DNA of 64,000 bases from FEN-1219 sp036563665 (GTDB lineage: Bacteria; Pseudomonadota; Gammaproteobacteria; Steroidobacterales; Rariloculaceae): positions 1-64,000 of the forward strand of contig DATCLY010000075.1 of NCBI GenBank assembly GCA_036563665.1, in the 5' to 3' direction. Positions 27,523 to 35,905 of this stretch are shown piece after piece. Position numbers and translations under genes: made by a program. The notes beneath the pieces were generated by a model that did no database searches, had not been told where the DNA came from, and saw only the letters and a program-made list of their open reading frames with translations. Every line of letters starts with the position of its first letter. Position 1 is the first letter of the stretch.

Positions 27523-28197
27523 GTGACGCTGCCTCACCGGCCGAGCTGCGAACGTCCGCGCGAGCGGCTGCTCGCCGCCGGCCCCGCGAGCCTGTCCGAC
27601 GCCGAGCTCATCGCCGTGCTGCTCGGCTCGGGCGTCGCCGGTCAGGATGCCGTGGCCGTAGCCCGCGGGCTGCTGCAGCGCTGGGGGAGCCTCGCGGCGC
27701 TGCTCGTGGCGGCGCCGCGCGAGCTCGCCCGCGCGCGGGGCCTCGGGGCCGCCCGCGTGGCGCGGCTGCTCGCCGCGCTCGAGCTCGGCCGGCGCTACCT
27801 GGAAGGCCCGCTCGAGCCGCGCAGCCCCTTCCAGGCGCCGGTCGACGCGGCCCGCTTCCTGCGTGCGCGCCTCGCGGACCTGCCCCACGAGGTGTTCTCA
27901 TGCCTGTTCCTCGACACCCGTCACCGGCTGATCCGCTACGAGGAGCTGTTCCGGGGCACGGTGGACGGGGCCACCGTCTACCCGCGCGAGGTCGTCAAGC
28001 GGGCGCTGCACCACAACGCCGCGGCGGTCATCGCCGGGCACAACCATCCGTCCGGCGTGGCCGAGCCCAGCGAGGCGGACCGGCACATCACGCTCAAGCT
28101 CGCGCAGGCCCTGGCGCTCGTGGAGATCCGGCTGCTCGACCACGTGGTGGTCTGCCGGGGCGGCCACGTGTCGCTGGCCCAGCGCGGCTGGCTATAG
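27523..28197 (+). CDS. radC: RadC family (JAB/MPN domain) protein
   Basis: This 224-residue protein has a GTG start at 27523, chosen because AGGAG lies 8 bases upstream and the product then matches the family length; longer in-frame starts lack a site. An N-terminal helix-hairpin-helix region (about 20-90, ERLLAAGPASLSDAELIAVL) precedes the JAB metal-binding domain with HNHPSGVAEPSEAD. Despite its name RadC is not established as a repair enzyme; the fold suggests a metallo-hydrolase. It precedes rpmB-rpmG, as in E. coli. Confidence 0.93.
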   Translation: MTLPHRPSCERPRERLLAAGPASLSDAELIAVLLGSGVAGQDAVAVARGLLQRWGSLAALLVAAPRELARARGLGAARVARLLAALELGRRYLEGPLEPRSPFQAPVDAARFLRARLADLPHEVFSCLFLDTRHRLIRYEELFRGTVDGATVYPREVVKRALHHNAAAVIAGHNHPSGVAEPSEADRHITLKLAQALALVEIRLLDHVVVCRGGHVSLAQRGWL

Positions 28198-28260
28198 ACG
28201 CCGCCCGGCGTACGGCCGCGGGCCTCGCGGCGGGGCCGATTCTCGAGGCGACTCCGGCGG

Positions 28261-28289
28261 TTGCCGGCCGCGGCGGGCGGCGGTATAGT
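28261..28289 (+). promoter_or_regulatory. Predicted sigma-70 promoter for rpmB-rpmG
   Basis: TTGCCG (28261-28266) and TATAGT (28284-28289) are separated by 17 bp. The implied leader to rpmB is about 33 nt. Confidence 0.6.
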
Positions 28290-28328
28290 GCCGCGCTCGC
28301 CGCGGACCCAGACCCTACGGGATCAGCC

Positions 28329-28565
28329 ATGTCTAAAGTGTGCCAAGTGACCGGGAAACGCCCCATGGTGGGCAACAACGTTTCCCACGCGAACAACAAG
28401 ACCCGTCGGCGCTTCCTGCCGAACCTGCATACGCAGCGGTTCTGGCTCGAAAGCGAGCGGCGGTGGGTCACGCTGAAGGTCTCGCGGCAGGGTCTGCGGG
28501 TGATCGACAAGCTCGGCATCGAGCAGGTGGTCAAGGACCTGCGCGCCCGCGGCGAACGCGTCTAG
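28329..28565 (+). CDS. rpmB: 50S ribosomal protein L28
   Basis: This is a 78-residue basic ribosomal protein starting MSKVCQVTGKRPMVGNNVSH, followed by ANNKTRRRFLPNLHTQRFW. The length equals the E. coli protein, and the L28 N-terminal motif VTGKRP is intact. Only the N-terminal Cys is present, so this is not the zinc-ribbon form. It lies 15 bp ahead of rpmG. Confidence 0.98.
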   Translation: MSKVCQVTGKRPMVGNNVSHANNKTRRRFLPNLHTQRFWLESERRWVTLKVSRQGLRVIDKLGIEQVVKDLRARGERV

Positions 28566-28580
28566 CGGAGGTGGTCAGCC

Positions 28581-28736
28581 ATGCGTGAGAAGATCAAGCT
28601 CGTCTCCTCGGCCGGCACCGGGCATTACTACACCACCACCAAGAACCGGCGCCTGCACCCCGAGAAGATGGAGGTCATGAAGTACGACCCCAAGGTGCGC
28701 AAGCACGTCATCTACAAGGAAGCGAAGATCAAGTAG
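28581..28736 (+). CDS. rpmG: 50S ribosomal protein L33
   Basis: This is a 51-residue ribosomal protein beginning MREKIKLVSSAGTGHYYTTT and containing TKNRRLHPEKMEVMKYDPKV, the standard proteobacterial L33. It is the zinc-free (C-minus) form, with no Cys pairs. GGAGGTGG serves as the ribosome site. A strong intrinsic terminator follows the stop by 42 bp. Confidence 0.98.
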   Translation: MREKIKLVSSAGTGHYYTTTKNRRLHPEKMEVMKYDPKVRKHVIYKEAKIK

Positions 28737-28778
28737 GTCGCGGCGGTCGAGCCGCGACTTTCTCCCTCCCTGAAACGC

Positions 28779-28810
28779 GAGAGGCGGTCCGAGCGACCGC
28801 CTCTCTTTTT
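28779..28810 (+). terminator. Intrinsic terminator after rpmG
   Basis: An 11-bp GC-rich perfect stem (GAGAGGCGGTC and its complement, loop CGAGC) is followed by TTTTT. It ends the rpmB-rpmG transcript before the convergent desaturase gene. Confidence 0.9.
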
Positions 28811-28850
28811 GCTTGGCCGGAACCGGGGCGCCGGCGCCCCGCGGCGCGGA

Positions 28851-30056
28851 TCAGGCCGCGGCGGGCTCCCGCACGGCGCTGAACGAGCGCAGGTAGGCCA
28901 CGAACTCCTGCAGCCCCTGGATGCCGCTCGCCTCGGCGCGGGCGCACCAGGCGCGGAAGTCCTGCAGCAGCCGCTCGTTGCTCGTGTGCGCGCCTTCCCA
29001 GAGCGACTTGAGCTCGTTGCGGAACTCGAGCACGGTCTTGAACCGCGGGTGGTTGTCGATGAGCTCGGCGAGGCGCTTGCGGGAATTCTCGTCGAGCATG
29101 TGCGGCTGCCATGTCAGCATGCGCCTCGCGGCGCGCAGCATCGAGCTCGCGTTGTCGCCGAGCTCGCGCCGCAGCTCCGGCAACGTCACGTTGTACGTGT
29201 AGTGACGCAGCACGTGCATGCGATTCACGATGATCGCCCGCAGCTTGTCGAGCTCCGAGCCCGCGGTCTCGTCCGCGGTGAGCGCGGGCGGCGTGGCCAC
29301 GCGGCGGATCTTGGCGAGGCCGAGCCTGGCGAGCACCTTGAGATGCAGCCAGCCCATGTCCACCTCGTGCGGGCGCATCGAGAAGCGCGCCGAAGTGGGG
29401 AACGCGTGATGGTTGTTGTGCAGCTCCTCGCCGGCCACGAACAGCCCGATGGGCCAAAGATTGGTCGACGAGTCGTCGGTCTCGAAGTTGCGGTAGCCCT
29501 TGGCGTGGCACAGGCCGTTGATCACGCCGGCCGCGAACAGCGGCATGTTCACGAGCTGCCACGCGACCATGATGATGCCCGGCACGCCGAACAGCACGAG
29601 GTCGATCACCACCAGGATGGCCGGGCCGAGGTAGCTCCACTTCGGATGGGCGTAGAGGTTGTTCTCGAGCCAGTCGTTGGGCGTGCCCTTCGCGTACTTC
29701 TCGATGGTCTCGGGCTTGCGCGCCTCGGCGCGGTAGAGCTCCGCGCCCTCGAGCAGCACCTTCTTGAGCCCGAAGAGCCGCGGGCTGTGCGGGTCGCCCT
29801 CCCGCTCGGTGAACGCGTGGTGCTTGCGGTGCACGGCCACCCACTCGCGGGTGGACGAGCCCGTGTTGAGCCAGAGCCAGAAGCGGCAGAAGTGCCGCAC
29901 CGCGGGGTGCAGGTCCACGGCCCGATGGGCCTGGTCGCGGTGGTAGTACAGCGTCACGCACATCATCGTGATGTGCACCCAGAGGAGCGCGACGCCCACG
30001 TACCCCCAGAAGCTCAGGTTCGTGATGCCGTAGAAGTGGGTGAAGATGAAGTCCAC
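28851..30056 (-). CDS. Membrane fatty acid desaturase (acyl-lipid delta-9 type)
   Basis: This is a 401-residue integral membrane di-iron enzyme. The three His boxes are present: YYHRDQAHR (HX4H), VHRKHHAF (HXXHH) and ELHNNHHAFP (HXXHH). Hydrophobic segments flank them (about 10-45 and 150-195), and a soluble helical tail follows (about 260-400). It should introduce cis double bonds into membrane acyl chains. The GTG at 30056 is preferred because a TATAGT -10 box lies about 34 bp upstream, while the longer TTG reading at 30101 would start ahead of that promoter. It resembles Pseudomonas DesA in layout. Confidence 0.88.
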   Translation of the reverse strand: MDFIFTHFYGITNLSFWGYVGVALLWVHITMMCVTLYYHRDQAHRAVDLHPAVRHFCRFWLWLNTGSSTREWVAVHRKHHAFTEREGDPHSPRLFGLKKVLLEGAELYRAEARKPETIEKYAKGTPNDWLENNLYAHPKWSYLGPAILVVIDLVLFGVPGIIMVAWQLVNMPLFAAGVINGLCHAKGYRNFETDDSSTNLWPIGLFVAGEELHNNHHAFPTSARFSMRPHEVDMGWLHLKVLARLGLAKIRRVATPPALTADETAGSELDKLRAIIVNRMHVLRHYTYNVTLPELRRELGDNASSMLRAARRMLTWQPHMLDENSRKRLAELIDNHPRFKTVLEFRNELKSLWEGAHTSNERLLQDFRAWCARAEASGIQGLQEFVAYLRSFSAVREPAAA

Positions 30057-30089
30057 GTGCGAGTGCCTTGCAAGGAGAAGCGACTGGCC

Positions 30090-30095
30090 ACTATA
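30090..30095 (-). promoter_or_regulatory. Candidate -10 box for the desaturase gene
   Basis: TATAGT on the minus strand. No good -35 box is seen at the proper distance, which would fit an activated promoter. This is weak evidence; it is used mainly to choose the desaturase start codon. Confidence 0.35.
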
Positions 30096-30173
30096 GCCCA
30101 AGGGACCAGCTCACTCCATCGAAGGATACCGAAGCGTGCGGGGGGTCACGCCGGGGCATTGGCGCAGAAGGAG

Positions 30174-30256
30174 AAACGCCGTTGGAACGCCGCTCCCGCA
30201 GGCTTCGTTCGCCCCCCTCGGCGCGCCGTGTTGCGCTCGGGAGCGCTTCCCAGGCG
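30174..30256. repeat. Degenerate REP-like pair before mutM
   Basis: A decayed forward copy (about 30174-30201, GCCGTTGGAACGCCGCTCCC) and a decayed inverted copy (about 30239-30256, GGGAGCGCTTCCCAGGCG) lie upstream of mutM. They are diverged relatives of the dispersed element. Confidence 0.55.
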
Positions 30257-30282
30257 TCATCCGTGCCCCTAAGCTCGCCGCC

Positions 30283-31095
30283 ATGCCCGAGCTGCCCGAG
30301 GTCGAGACCACGCGCCGCGGCCTCGCGCCGCACGTGATCGGCAAGCGCATCGCGCGAGTCGACGTGCGAGAGCGCCGCCTGCGCTGGCCCGTGTCGCCGG
30401 ATCTGCCGCGGCGGCTGGCCGGCCGCCGCGTGGAGCGGCTCGACCGCCGCGCGAAGTACCTGCTCTTCGGCACCGACGACGGCACGCTGCTCGTGCACCT
30501 CGGCATGTCCGGCAGCCTCTGCTATCTCCGCGCCGACGCGCCCCTCAAGCCTCACGACCACGTCGACATCCGCTTCGACGACGGCAGCCTGCTGCGCTTC
30601 AACGACCCGCGCCGCTTCGGCACGCTGCAGCTCACGAGCGCCCCGGAGCGGCACCGCCTGCTGCGCGGGCTCGGCCCCGAGCCCCTGGGCGAGGACTTCA
30701 CGGCGGACTACCTGCAGCGCGCGGCGCGCGGCCGCCGCGTGACCATCAAGCAGCTGCTCATGAACGGCCGCGTGGTGGTGGGCGTCGGCAACATCTACGC
30801 GAACGAGGCGCTCTATCGGGCGGGAATCCACCCGGCGCGCCCGGCCGGGCGCGTGTCGCGGATGAAGCTCGAGCGGCTGGTCACCGCGGTCCGCGACGTG
30901 CTCAGCGACGCCATCGGCAACGGCGGCACCACGCTGCGGAACTTCGTGGGCGGCGACGGCCGGCCCGGCTACTTCCGGCAGGCGCTGCGCGTCTACGAGC
31001 GCGACGGCGAGCCGTGCCGCCGCTGCGGCGCGCGCATCCGGCGCATGGTGCTCGGGCAGCGCGCGACCTACTACTGCCCGCGCTGCCAGCGCTGA
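30283..31095 (+). CDS. mutM: Formamidopyrimidine-DNA glycosylase (Fpg)
   Basis: This 270-residue base-excision enzyme removes 8-oxoguanine and formamidopyrimidines. The catalytic N-terminus MPELPEVETTRRGL (Pro2 nucleophile, Glu3) is intact. The H2TH region (IKQLLMNGRVVVGVGNIYAN) and the C-terminal zinc finger (C-X2-C in EPCRRCG and C-X2-C in YYCPRC) are complete. With mutY elsewhere in the window, two arms of the 8-oxoG defence are present. Confidence 0.97.
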   Translation: MPELPEVETTRRGLAPHVIGKRIARVDVRERRLRWPVSPDLPRRLAGRRVERLDRRAKYLLFGTDDGTLLVHLGMSGSLCYLRADAPLKPHDHVDIRFDDGSLLRFNDPRRFGTLQLTSAPERHRLLRGLGPEPLGEDFTADYLQRAARGRRVTIKQLLMNGRVVVGVGNIYANEALYRAGIHPARPAGRVSRMKLERLVTAVRDVLSDAIGNGGTTLRNFVGGDGRPGYFRQALRVYERDGEPCRRCGARIRRMVLGQRATYYCPRCQR

Positions 31096-31177
31096 AGCCC
31101 TGTCGTAAACGGTGCCTTTGGTATCGAGGCGAAGCTGCGCGCGTTCGAACCGTCGGGGTGCGCATACGCGCTCCGGA

Positions 31178-31235
31178 GAGATCGTCAGGCTGAGAAACGA
31201 TTTTCCGCGAAATCGTCGGTACGCCTGACGATCTC
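31178..31235. repeat. Nested inverted repeat between convergent mutM and ggt
   Basis: Outer arms of 13 bp (GAGATCGTCAGGC, 31178-31190, against 31223-31235) enclose inner arms of 7 bp (ACGATTT, 31197-31203, against AAATCGT, 31210-31216). The element is more AT-rich than its surroundings and unrelated to the REP-like family. It may serve as a two-way terminator, although it has no T-run. Confidence 0.7.
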
Positions 31236-31326
31236 CAAGCTGCGACCCAGGGCTTTCCAACGGCCGCCTGCGTCGCCCCGGCCCACATCGGCTCGCCCTG
31301 TCCGGTGTCGCTCTCGCGTCGCCGGC

Positions 31327-33093
31327 TCAGTCGCCGAGCGCGACGCCTTCGCGGCGCGGGTCGGCGCCGCCGAAGAGCACGCGGCCCTCGTCGGTGTACT
31401 CGATCGCGATGCCGTGCAGGCCGCTGTTGAGCGTGCGGCTCACCACGCGATGGCCCATCGCCTCGAGCTCGTCGGAAAGCTCCCCGATGTCCGTGCGGCT
31501 CTCGAGCTCGAGCAGCCCCTCCTGCGCCACGAAATGCGGCGCGGCCACGGCCGCCTGCACGTCGCTGCCGAAGTCGAGCACCTCGACGAGCGCCTGCAGC
31601 ACGTAGTTGATGATGCGCGTGCCGCCGGGCGAGCCGATCGCGAGCCTGAGCCGCCCGGCCTCGTCGAGCACGAGCGTCGGCGCCATGCTCGACAGGGGCC
31701 GCTTGCCGCCCTCGGCCCGGTTGGCCACGGGGCGCCCGTCCACCTCGGGCTGGAACTCGAAGTCCGTGAGCTGGTTGTTCAGCAGGAAGCCGCCCACCAT
31801 GAGCTGGCTGCCGAACGTGCTCTGCACGGTGGTGGTCATCGACACGGCGTCGCCGAATGCGTCCACGATCGAGAAGTGGCTCGTGGACGGCCGGTCGTGC
31901 GGCGACGCGGGGGCGTACTCCCACGCGATCTGGGGCTGCGGCCGGCCGGGCGCCACGCTCGGGGCGGCGCGCTCCGGATCGATGAGCGCGGCCCGCTCGC
32001 GCAGGTACGCGGGGGACAGGAGCGCCTCCACCGGCCCCTCCACGAACGCGGGGTCCGCGAGGTAGAGGTTGCGGTCGGCGAACGCGAGGCGGCTCGCCTC
32101 GGCGACGAGATGGATGGCGCGCGCCTCGTTGCGCGCCTCCGCCGCCGCCAGATCGAACGACTGGAGGATCCCCAGGATCTGCTGCACCGTCACGCCGCCC
32201 GAGGACGGCAGCTGCGGCCCGCACACGCGCCAGGCGCGATAGGGCGTGCAGAGCGGCGCCGTCTCGTGCGCGCGGTACGCCGCCAGGTCCTCGAGCGTGA
32301 GCCGCCCGGGCGTGATGGGGTTGTTGCGCACCTCGTCCACGATGGCGCGCGCAAGCTCGCCCGTGTACATGGGCTCCACGCCGTTGGCGGCGAGCAGCCG
32401 CAGCGTCGCGGCGTACTCCTCGTTCACGATGCGGTAGCCCGTCGGCCGCGCCTCGCCGTTCTCGTCGTAGAACCGCCGGCGGAACTCCTCGCCGCGCGCG
32501 AAAGGCTTGAAGTTGTCGAGCAGGAAGTAGAGCCGCGGCGAGATCTCGAAGCCCTGCTCCGCGAGCTCGATGGCGGGCGCGAAGAGATCGGCCCACGGCA
32601 GCCGCCCGTGCTTGCGGTGGGCCATCTCGAGCATGCGCATGACGCCCGGCACGCCCACCGGCAGCCCGCCGGCGGCCGCCTGGCCGAACGACATCGGCGT
32701 GCCGTTCTCGTTCAGGAACATGTCGGGCGTGGCCGCGGCGGGCGCGGCCTCGCGGCCTTCGTAGGCGGTGATCACGGCCGACTCGGCGCTCTCGTCCGGC
32801 GCGTCGAACACGAGCATGAACGCGCCGCCGCCGATCCCCGACGACTGCGGCTCCACGAGCGACAGCACGAGCTGCACGGCGATGGCCGCGTCCACGGCGC
32901 TGCCGCCCGCACGCAGGATCTCGAGGCCGGCTTCGGTGGCGTGGCGGTTGGCCGTCACCACCATCTGCCGCTCGGCCCGCACGGGCGGGTCGGCGGCGAG
33001 CGCGGACAACGCGACCGCGAGGGTCGCGAGCAGCGCGACCGGACGGAGCAGCGCGCGGAGAGCGTTGCGGGGAGCGAGCGCCGCCGCCGTCAT
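31327..33093 (-). CDS. ggt: Gamma-glutamyltransferase
   Basis: This is a 588-residue periplasmic Ntn-hydrolase precursor. The signal peptide ends near LSALA-ADP. The self-cleavage/catalytic Thr is in the motif PSTSHFSIVD (about residue 400), dividing large and small subunits. PLSSMAPTLVL and GSPGGTRIINYVLQ are the substrate-binding signatures of the small subunit. It degrades glutathione and other gamma-glutamyl compounds. Its start overlaps the coaD stop by four bases, so it is the third gene of rsmD-coaD-ggt, an unusual operon partner. Confidence 0.95.
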   Translation of the reverse strand: MTAAALAPRNALRALLRPVALLATLAVALSALAADPPVRAERQMVVTANRHATEAGLEILRAGGSAVDAAIAVQLVLSLVEPQSSGIGGGAFMLVFDAPDESAESAVITAYEGREAAPAAATPDMFLNENGTPMSFGQAAAGGLPVGVPGVMRMLEMAHRKHGRLPWADLFAPAIELAEQGFEISPRLYFLLDNFKPFARGEEFRRRFYDENGEARPTGYRIVNEEYAATLRLLAANGVEPMYTGELARAIVDEVRNNPITPGRLTLEDLAAYRAHETAPLCTPYRAWRVCGPQLPSSGGVTVQQILGILQSFDLAAAEARNEARAIHLVAEASRLAFADRNLYLADPAFVEGPVEALLSPAYLRERAALIDPERAAPSVAPGRPQPQIAWEYAPASPHDRPSTSHFSIVDAFGDAVSMTTTVQSTFGSQLMVGGFLLNNQLTDFEFQPEVDGRPVANRAEGGKRPLSSMAPTLVLDEAGRLRLAIGSPGGTRIINYVLQALVEVLDFGSDVQAAVAAPHFVAQEGLLELESRTDIGELSDELEAMGHRVVSRTLNSGLHGIAIEYTDEGRVLFGGADPRREGVALGD

Positions 33094-33581
33094 GCCTTTG
33101 CGCCGGCGAACTTCGCCTTGAGCCGCTCCGCCACGTAAGGATGCACGAAGGGAGTGACGTCGCCCCCGAACTCGGCGATCTCCCGCACGAGGCTCGAGGA
33201 AATGAACGTGTGCTGCTCGCTGGGCGTCAAGAACACCGTCTCCACTTGGTCCGTCAGGTGGCGGTTCATGGTGGCGAGCTGGAACTCGTACTCGAAGTCC
33301 GACACGGCGCGCAGCCCGCGAACGATGGCGGTGAGCCCCTGGGCGCGGGCGAAGTCCACGGTGAGCCCCTCGTAGCCCGTGACGGTCACGCCCTTGCAGT
33401 CCTTCAGCACCTCGCGGGCGAGCTCGACGCGCTCCTCGAGCGTGAACAGCGGCGCCTTGCGGGGGCTCGCCGCGACGGCCACCACCACGCGGTCGAACAG
33501 GCGCCGGCAGCGACGCACGAGATCCTCGTGACCGCGGGTCAGCGGATCGAAGGTGCCGGGATACATCACGCCGTTCTTCAC
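33090..33581 (-). CDS. coaD: Phosphopantetheine adenylyltransferase
   Basis: This 163-residue nucleotidyltransferase makes dephospho-CoA. YPGTFDPLTRGHEDLV carries the T/HXGH nucleotide-binding site, and ISSSLVREIAEFGGD is the second signature. RGLRAVSDFEYE is also typical. I chose the GTG at 33581, giving the normal CoaD length; an ATG at 33611 would add ten residues with no family match. Together with coaBC nearby, two stages of the CoA pathway are encoded in this window. Confidence 0.95.
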   Translation of the reverse strand: MKNGVMYPGTFDPLTRGHEDLVRRCRRLFDRVVVAVAASPRKAPLFTLEERVELAREVLKDCKGVTVTGYEGLTVDFARAQGLTAIVRGLRAVSDFEYEFQLATMNRHLTDQVETVFLTPSEQHTFISSSLVREIAEFGGDVTPFVHPYVAERLKAKFAGAKA

Positions 33582-33635
33582 TGCCGCCGCCCCGTGCGCA
33601 AACGGGGGCATTGTAGCCGCCGCCCTAGCGGAGCG

Positions 33636-34217
33636 TCATGACGCCTGCCGCGGCGCTGCGAGCCCGAACACCACGGCGCCCGCGCGGCTCTGCTTGCGCC
33701 ACTCGAAATCGGCGAACGTGGGCAGGCCCTCGTCGAGCGGGCGCTCCGCGTAGATCAGCGGGTGGTCGGCGAGCCACGGCCGCAGACGGTGGAAGATCGG
33801 CTCGAGCGACTGCTCGTACGGCGGGTCCACGAACACGAGGTCGAAGCGCCGCTGCGGCCGCTCGTCGAGGAACGCGAGGGAGTTGCGGTGCACGATCGTG
33901 GGCCGGGCGCCCAAGAGCCGCGCGTGCTCCTCGAGCGCGTCCACGAGCAGCACGTCGCTCTCGACGAACCACACCTCCGCGGCGCCGCGCGACAGCGCCT
34001 CGAAGCCGAGCGCGCCCGTGCCCGCGTAGAGGTCGAGGCAGACGGCGCCTTCGATGTCGTTGCGCAGCCAGTTGAAGAGCGTCTCGCGCACGCGATCGGG
34101 CGTGGGCCGCACGGACGTGCCCGAGGGAATGGCGAGCCGCCGCGAGCGCCACGCGCCCCCGATGATCCGCACCTTGCCCGGCGGCTCGCGTGGGGTGGTG
34201 GTGCCGCGCTTGCGCAT
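33636..34217 (-). CDS. rsmD: 16S rRNA (guanine(966)-N(2))-methyltransferase RsmD
   Basis: This is a 193-residue SAM-dependent methyltransferase. It has RIIGGAWRSRRLAIP, RPTPDRVRETLFNWL, the SAM loop LDLYAGTGALGFEALSRGA, and the catalytic VFVDPPYEQ. The start at 34217 is the ATG giving the family N-terminus; the longer frame would run into ftsY's upstream region. It is divergent from ftsY with 78 bp between the starts, a conserved gammaproteobacterial arrangement. Confidence 0.95.
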   Translation of the reverse strand: MRKRGTTTPREPPGKVRIIGGAWRSRRLAIPSGTSVRPTPDRVRETLFNWLRNDIEGAVCLDLYAGTGALGFEALSRGAAEVWFVESDVLLVDALEEHARLLGARPTIVHRNSLAFLDERPQRRFDLVFVDPPYEQSLEPIFHRLRPWLADHPLIYAERPLDEGLPTFADFEWRKQSRAGAVVFGLAAPRQAS

Positions 34218-34295
34218 GATCGCTACACTAGCAGACTCCGACGGCGCCGCATCGCCGGCCGGCATTCCCGGCGCCAACCGACGAGGATCTCACCC

Positions 34296-35225
34296 ATCGC
34301 CGAATCGACGACGCAAGAGGGCGGCGGCTTCTTCGCGAAGCTGAAGTCGCGGCTCAGCAAGAGCGCCGACTGGCTGCGCGGCGACTGGCTCCCCTTCGGC
34401 AACCGCGAGGTGGACGAGGAGGTGCTCGAGGAGCTCGAGACGCGCCTCCTCCTGGCCGACGTGGGCGTGCCGGCCACGCAGTGGCTGATCGGCGAGATGC
34501 GCCGGCGGCGCGGGCGCGGCACCGCCTCGGAGCTCTTGGCCCAGACGGCCGTGGAGCTGCTCGAGAAGGTGGAGGCGCCGCTCGCCGTCGAGGCGCGCGC
34601 CAAGCCGTTCGTCATCCTCGTCGTGGGCGTGAACGGCACGGGCAAGACCACCACCATCGGCAAGCTCGCGCATCGCCTGAAGCGCGGCGGCAGGAGCGTG
34701 CTGCTCGCGGCCGGCGACACGTTCCGCGCGGCGGCGGTGGAGCAGCTCCAGGAATGGGGCCGGCGGGCGGGCGTGCCCGTGGTCGCGCAGGCGCCGGGCG
34801 CCGATCCGGCCGCCGTGATCCACGACGCGCTCACGGCCGCCAGGGCCCGCGACGTGGACGTCGTCATCGCCGACACGGCGGGGAGGCTCCACACCTCCGC
34901 GGGCCTCATGGACGAGCTCGAGAAGATCAAGCGCGTGGTGAAGCGCTTCGACCCCGACGCGCCCCATGAGACGCTGCTCGTGCTCGACGCGAGCCAGGGT
35001 CAGAACGCGCTAGCGCAGGCGAAGCAGTTCCACGAGCGGCTGACGCTCACCGGGCTCGCCATCACCAAGCTCGACGGCACGGCCAAGGGCGGCGTGCTGC
35101 TCGGCATCGCGCGGCAGCTCGGCCTGCCCATCCGCTACGTGGCGGTCGGCGAAGGAATCGACGACCTCGAGCAATTCAACGCCAGGGATTTCGTACGGGC
35201 GCTCCTCGGCGGAACCCCGTCGTGA
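34296..35225 (+). CDS. ftsY: Signal recognition particle receptor FtsY
   Basis: This is a 309-residue SRP GTPase with a short acidic N-terminus. The N domain (about 20-95) and G domain (about 105-305) show GVNGTGKTTTIGKLA (G1), DTFRAAAVEQL, DTAGRLHTS (G3), TKLDGTAKGG (G4) and GEGIDDL. It docks ribosome-SRP complexes at the membrane. No ATG, GTG or TTG exists in frame between the rsmD start and the conserved region. ATC at 34296 has AGGA eight bases upstream and gives a plausible N-terminus, so I place the start there provisionally. It overlaps ftsE by four bases. Confidence 0.9.
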   Translation: MAESTTQEGGGFFAKLKSRLSKSADWLRGDWLPFGNREVDEEVLEELETRLLLADVGVPATQWLIGEMRRRRGRGTASELLAQTAVELLEKVEAPLAVEARAKPFVILVVGVNGTGKTTTIGKLAHRLKRGGRSVLLAAGDTFRAAAVEQLQEWGRRAGVPVVAQAPGADPAAVIHDALTAARARDVDVVIADTAGRLHTSAGLMDELEKIKRVVKRFDPDAPHETLLVLDASQGQNALAQAKQFHERLTLTGLAITKLDGTAKGGVLLGIARQLGLPIRYVAVGEGIDDLEQFNARDFVRALLGGTPS

Positions 35226-35905
35226 TCCGTTTCGAGAACGTCTACAAGCGCTACCCCAACGGGCGCGAGGCGCTGTCGGGCGTGAGCTTCTCGCTCGAGC
35301 GCGGCGAGTTCGCGTTCGTGACCGGGCCGTCGGGCGCGGGCAAGAGCACGCTGCTCCGGCTCATCGCGCTCATCGAGCGGCCCACGCGGGGCGCCGTCGT
35401 CGTGAACCAGCAGAACACCGCCCGCGTGCCGCGCCGGAAGATCCCGGCGTTCCGGCAGCGGCTCGGCGTGGTGTTCCAGGACCACAAGCTGCTCTACGAC
35501 CGCACGGTGTTCGACAACGTGGCGCTGCCGCTCGTGATCGCGGGATTCCCGCACCGCGACATCGGCCGGCGCGTGCGCGCCGCGCTCGACCTCGTGGGGC
35601 TGCTCGGCCGCGAGCGCCACGCGCCCATCACGCTCTCCACCGGCGAGCAGCAGCGCGTCGGCATCGCGCGGGCCATCGTCAACCGGCCGGACGTGCTGAT
35701 CGCCGACGAGCCCACGGGCAACCTGGACCCCGAGCTCTCGCGCGAGATCATGCGGCTCTTCGCGCGCTTCAACGAGGTGGGCGTCACGCTGCTGATCGCG
35801 ACGCACGATCTCGAGCTCACGGCCGAGTTCCCGCACCGCCGGCTGCGGCTCGTGGCGGGGAAGCTGCTGCCGGAGACGGCAGGGGCGGAGGCGCAGGCGT
35901 GCTGA
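35222..35905 (+). CDS. ftsE: Cell division ATP-binding protein FtsE
   Basis: This 227-residue ABC ATPase partners with FtsX and regulates septal peptidoglycan hydrolases. It has Walker A GPSGAGKSTLLRL, the Q-loop VFQDHKLLYDRTV, signature LSTGEQQRVGIARA and Walker B VLIADEPTGNLD followed by the ATHD switch His. The GTG start overlaps the ftsY stop (GTGA). The FtsE-specific N-terminus MIRFENVYKRYPNGREAL supports the start. Confidence 0.97.
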   Translation: MIRFENVYKRYPNGREALSGVSFSLERGEFAFVTGPSGAGKSTLLRLIALIERPTRGAVVVNQQNTARVPRRKIPAFRQRLGVVFQDHKLLYDRTVFDNVALPLVIAGFPHRDIGRRVRAALDLVGLLGRERHAPITLSTGEQQRVGIARAIVNRPDVLIADEPTGNLDPELSREIMRLFARFNEVGVTLLIATHDLELTAEFPHRRLRLVAGKLLPETAGAEAQAC

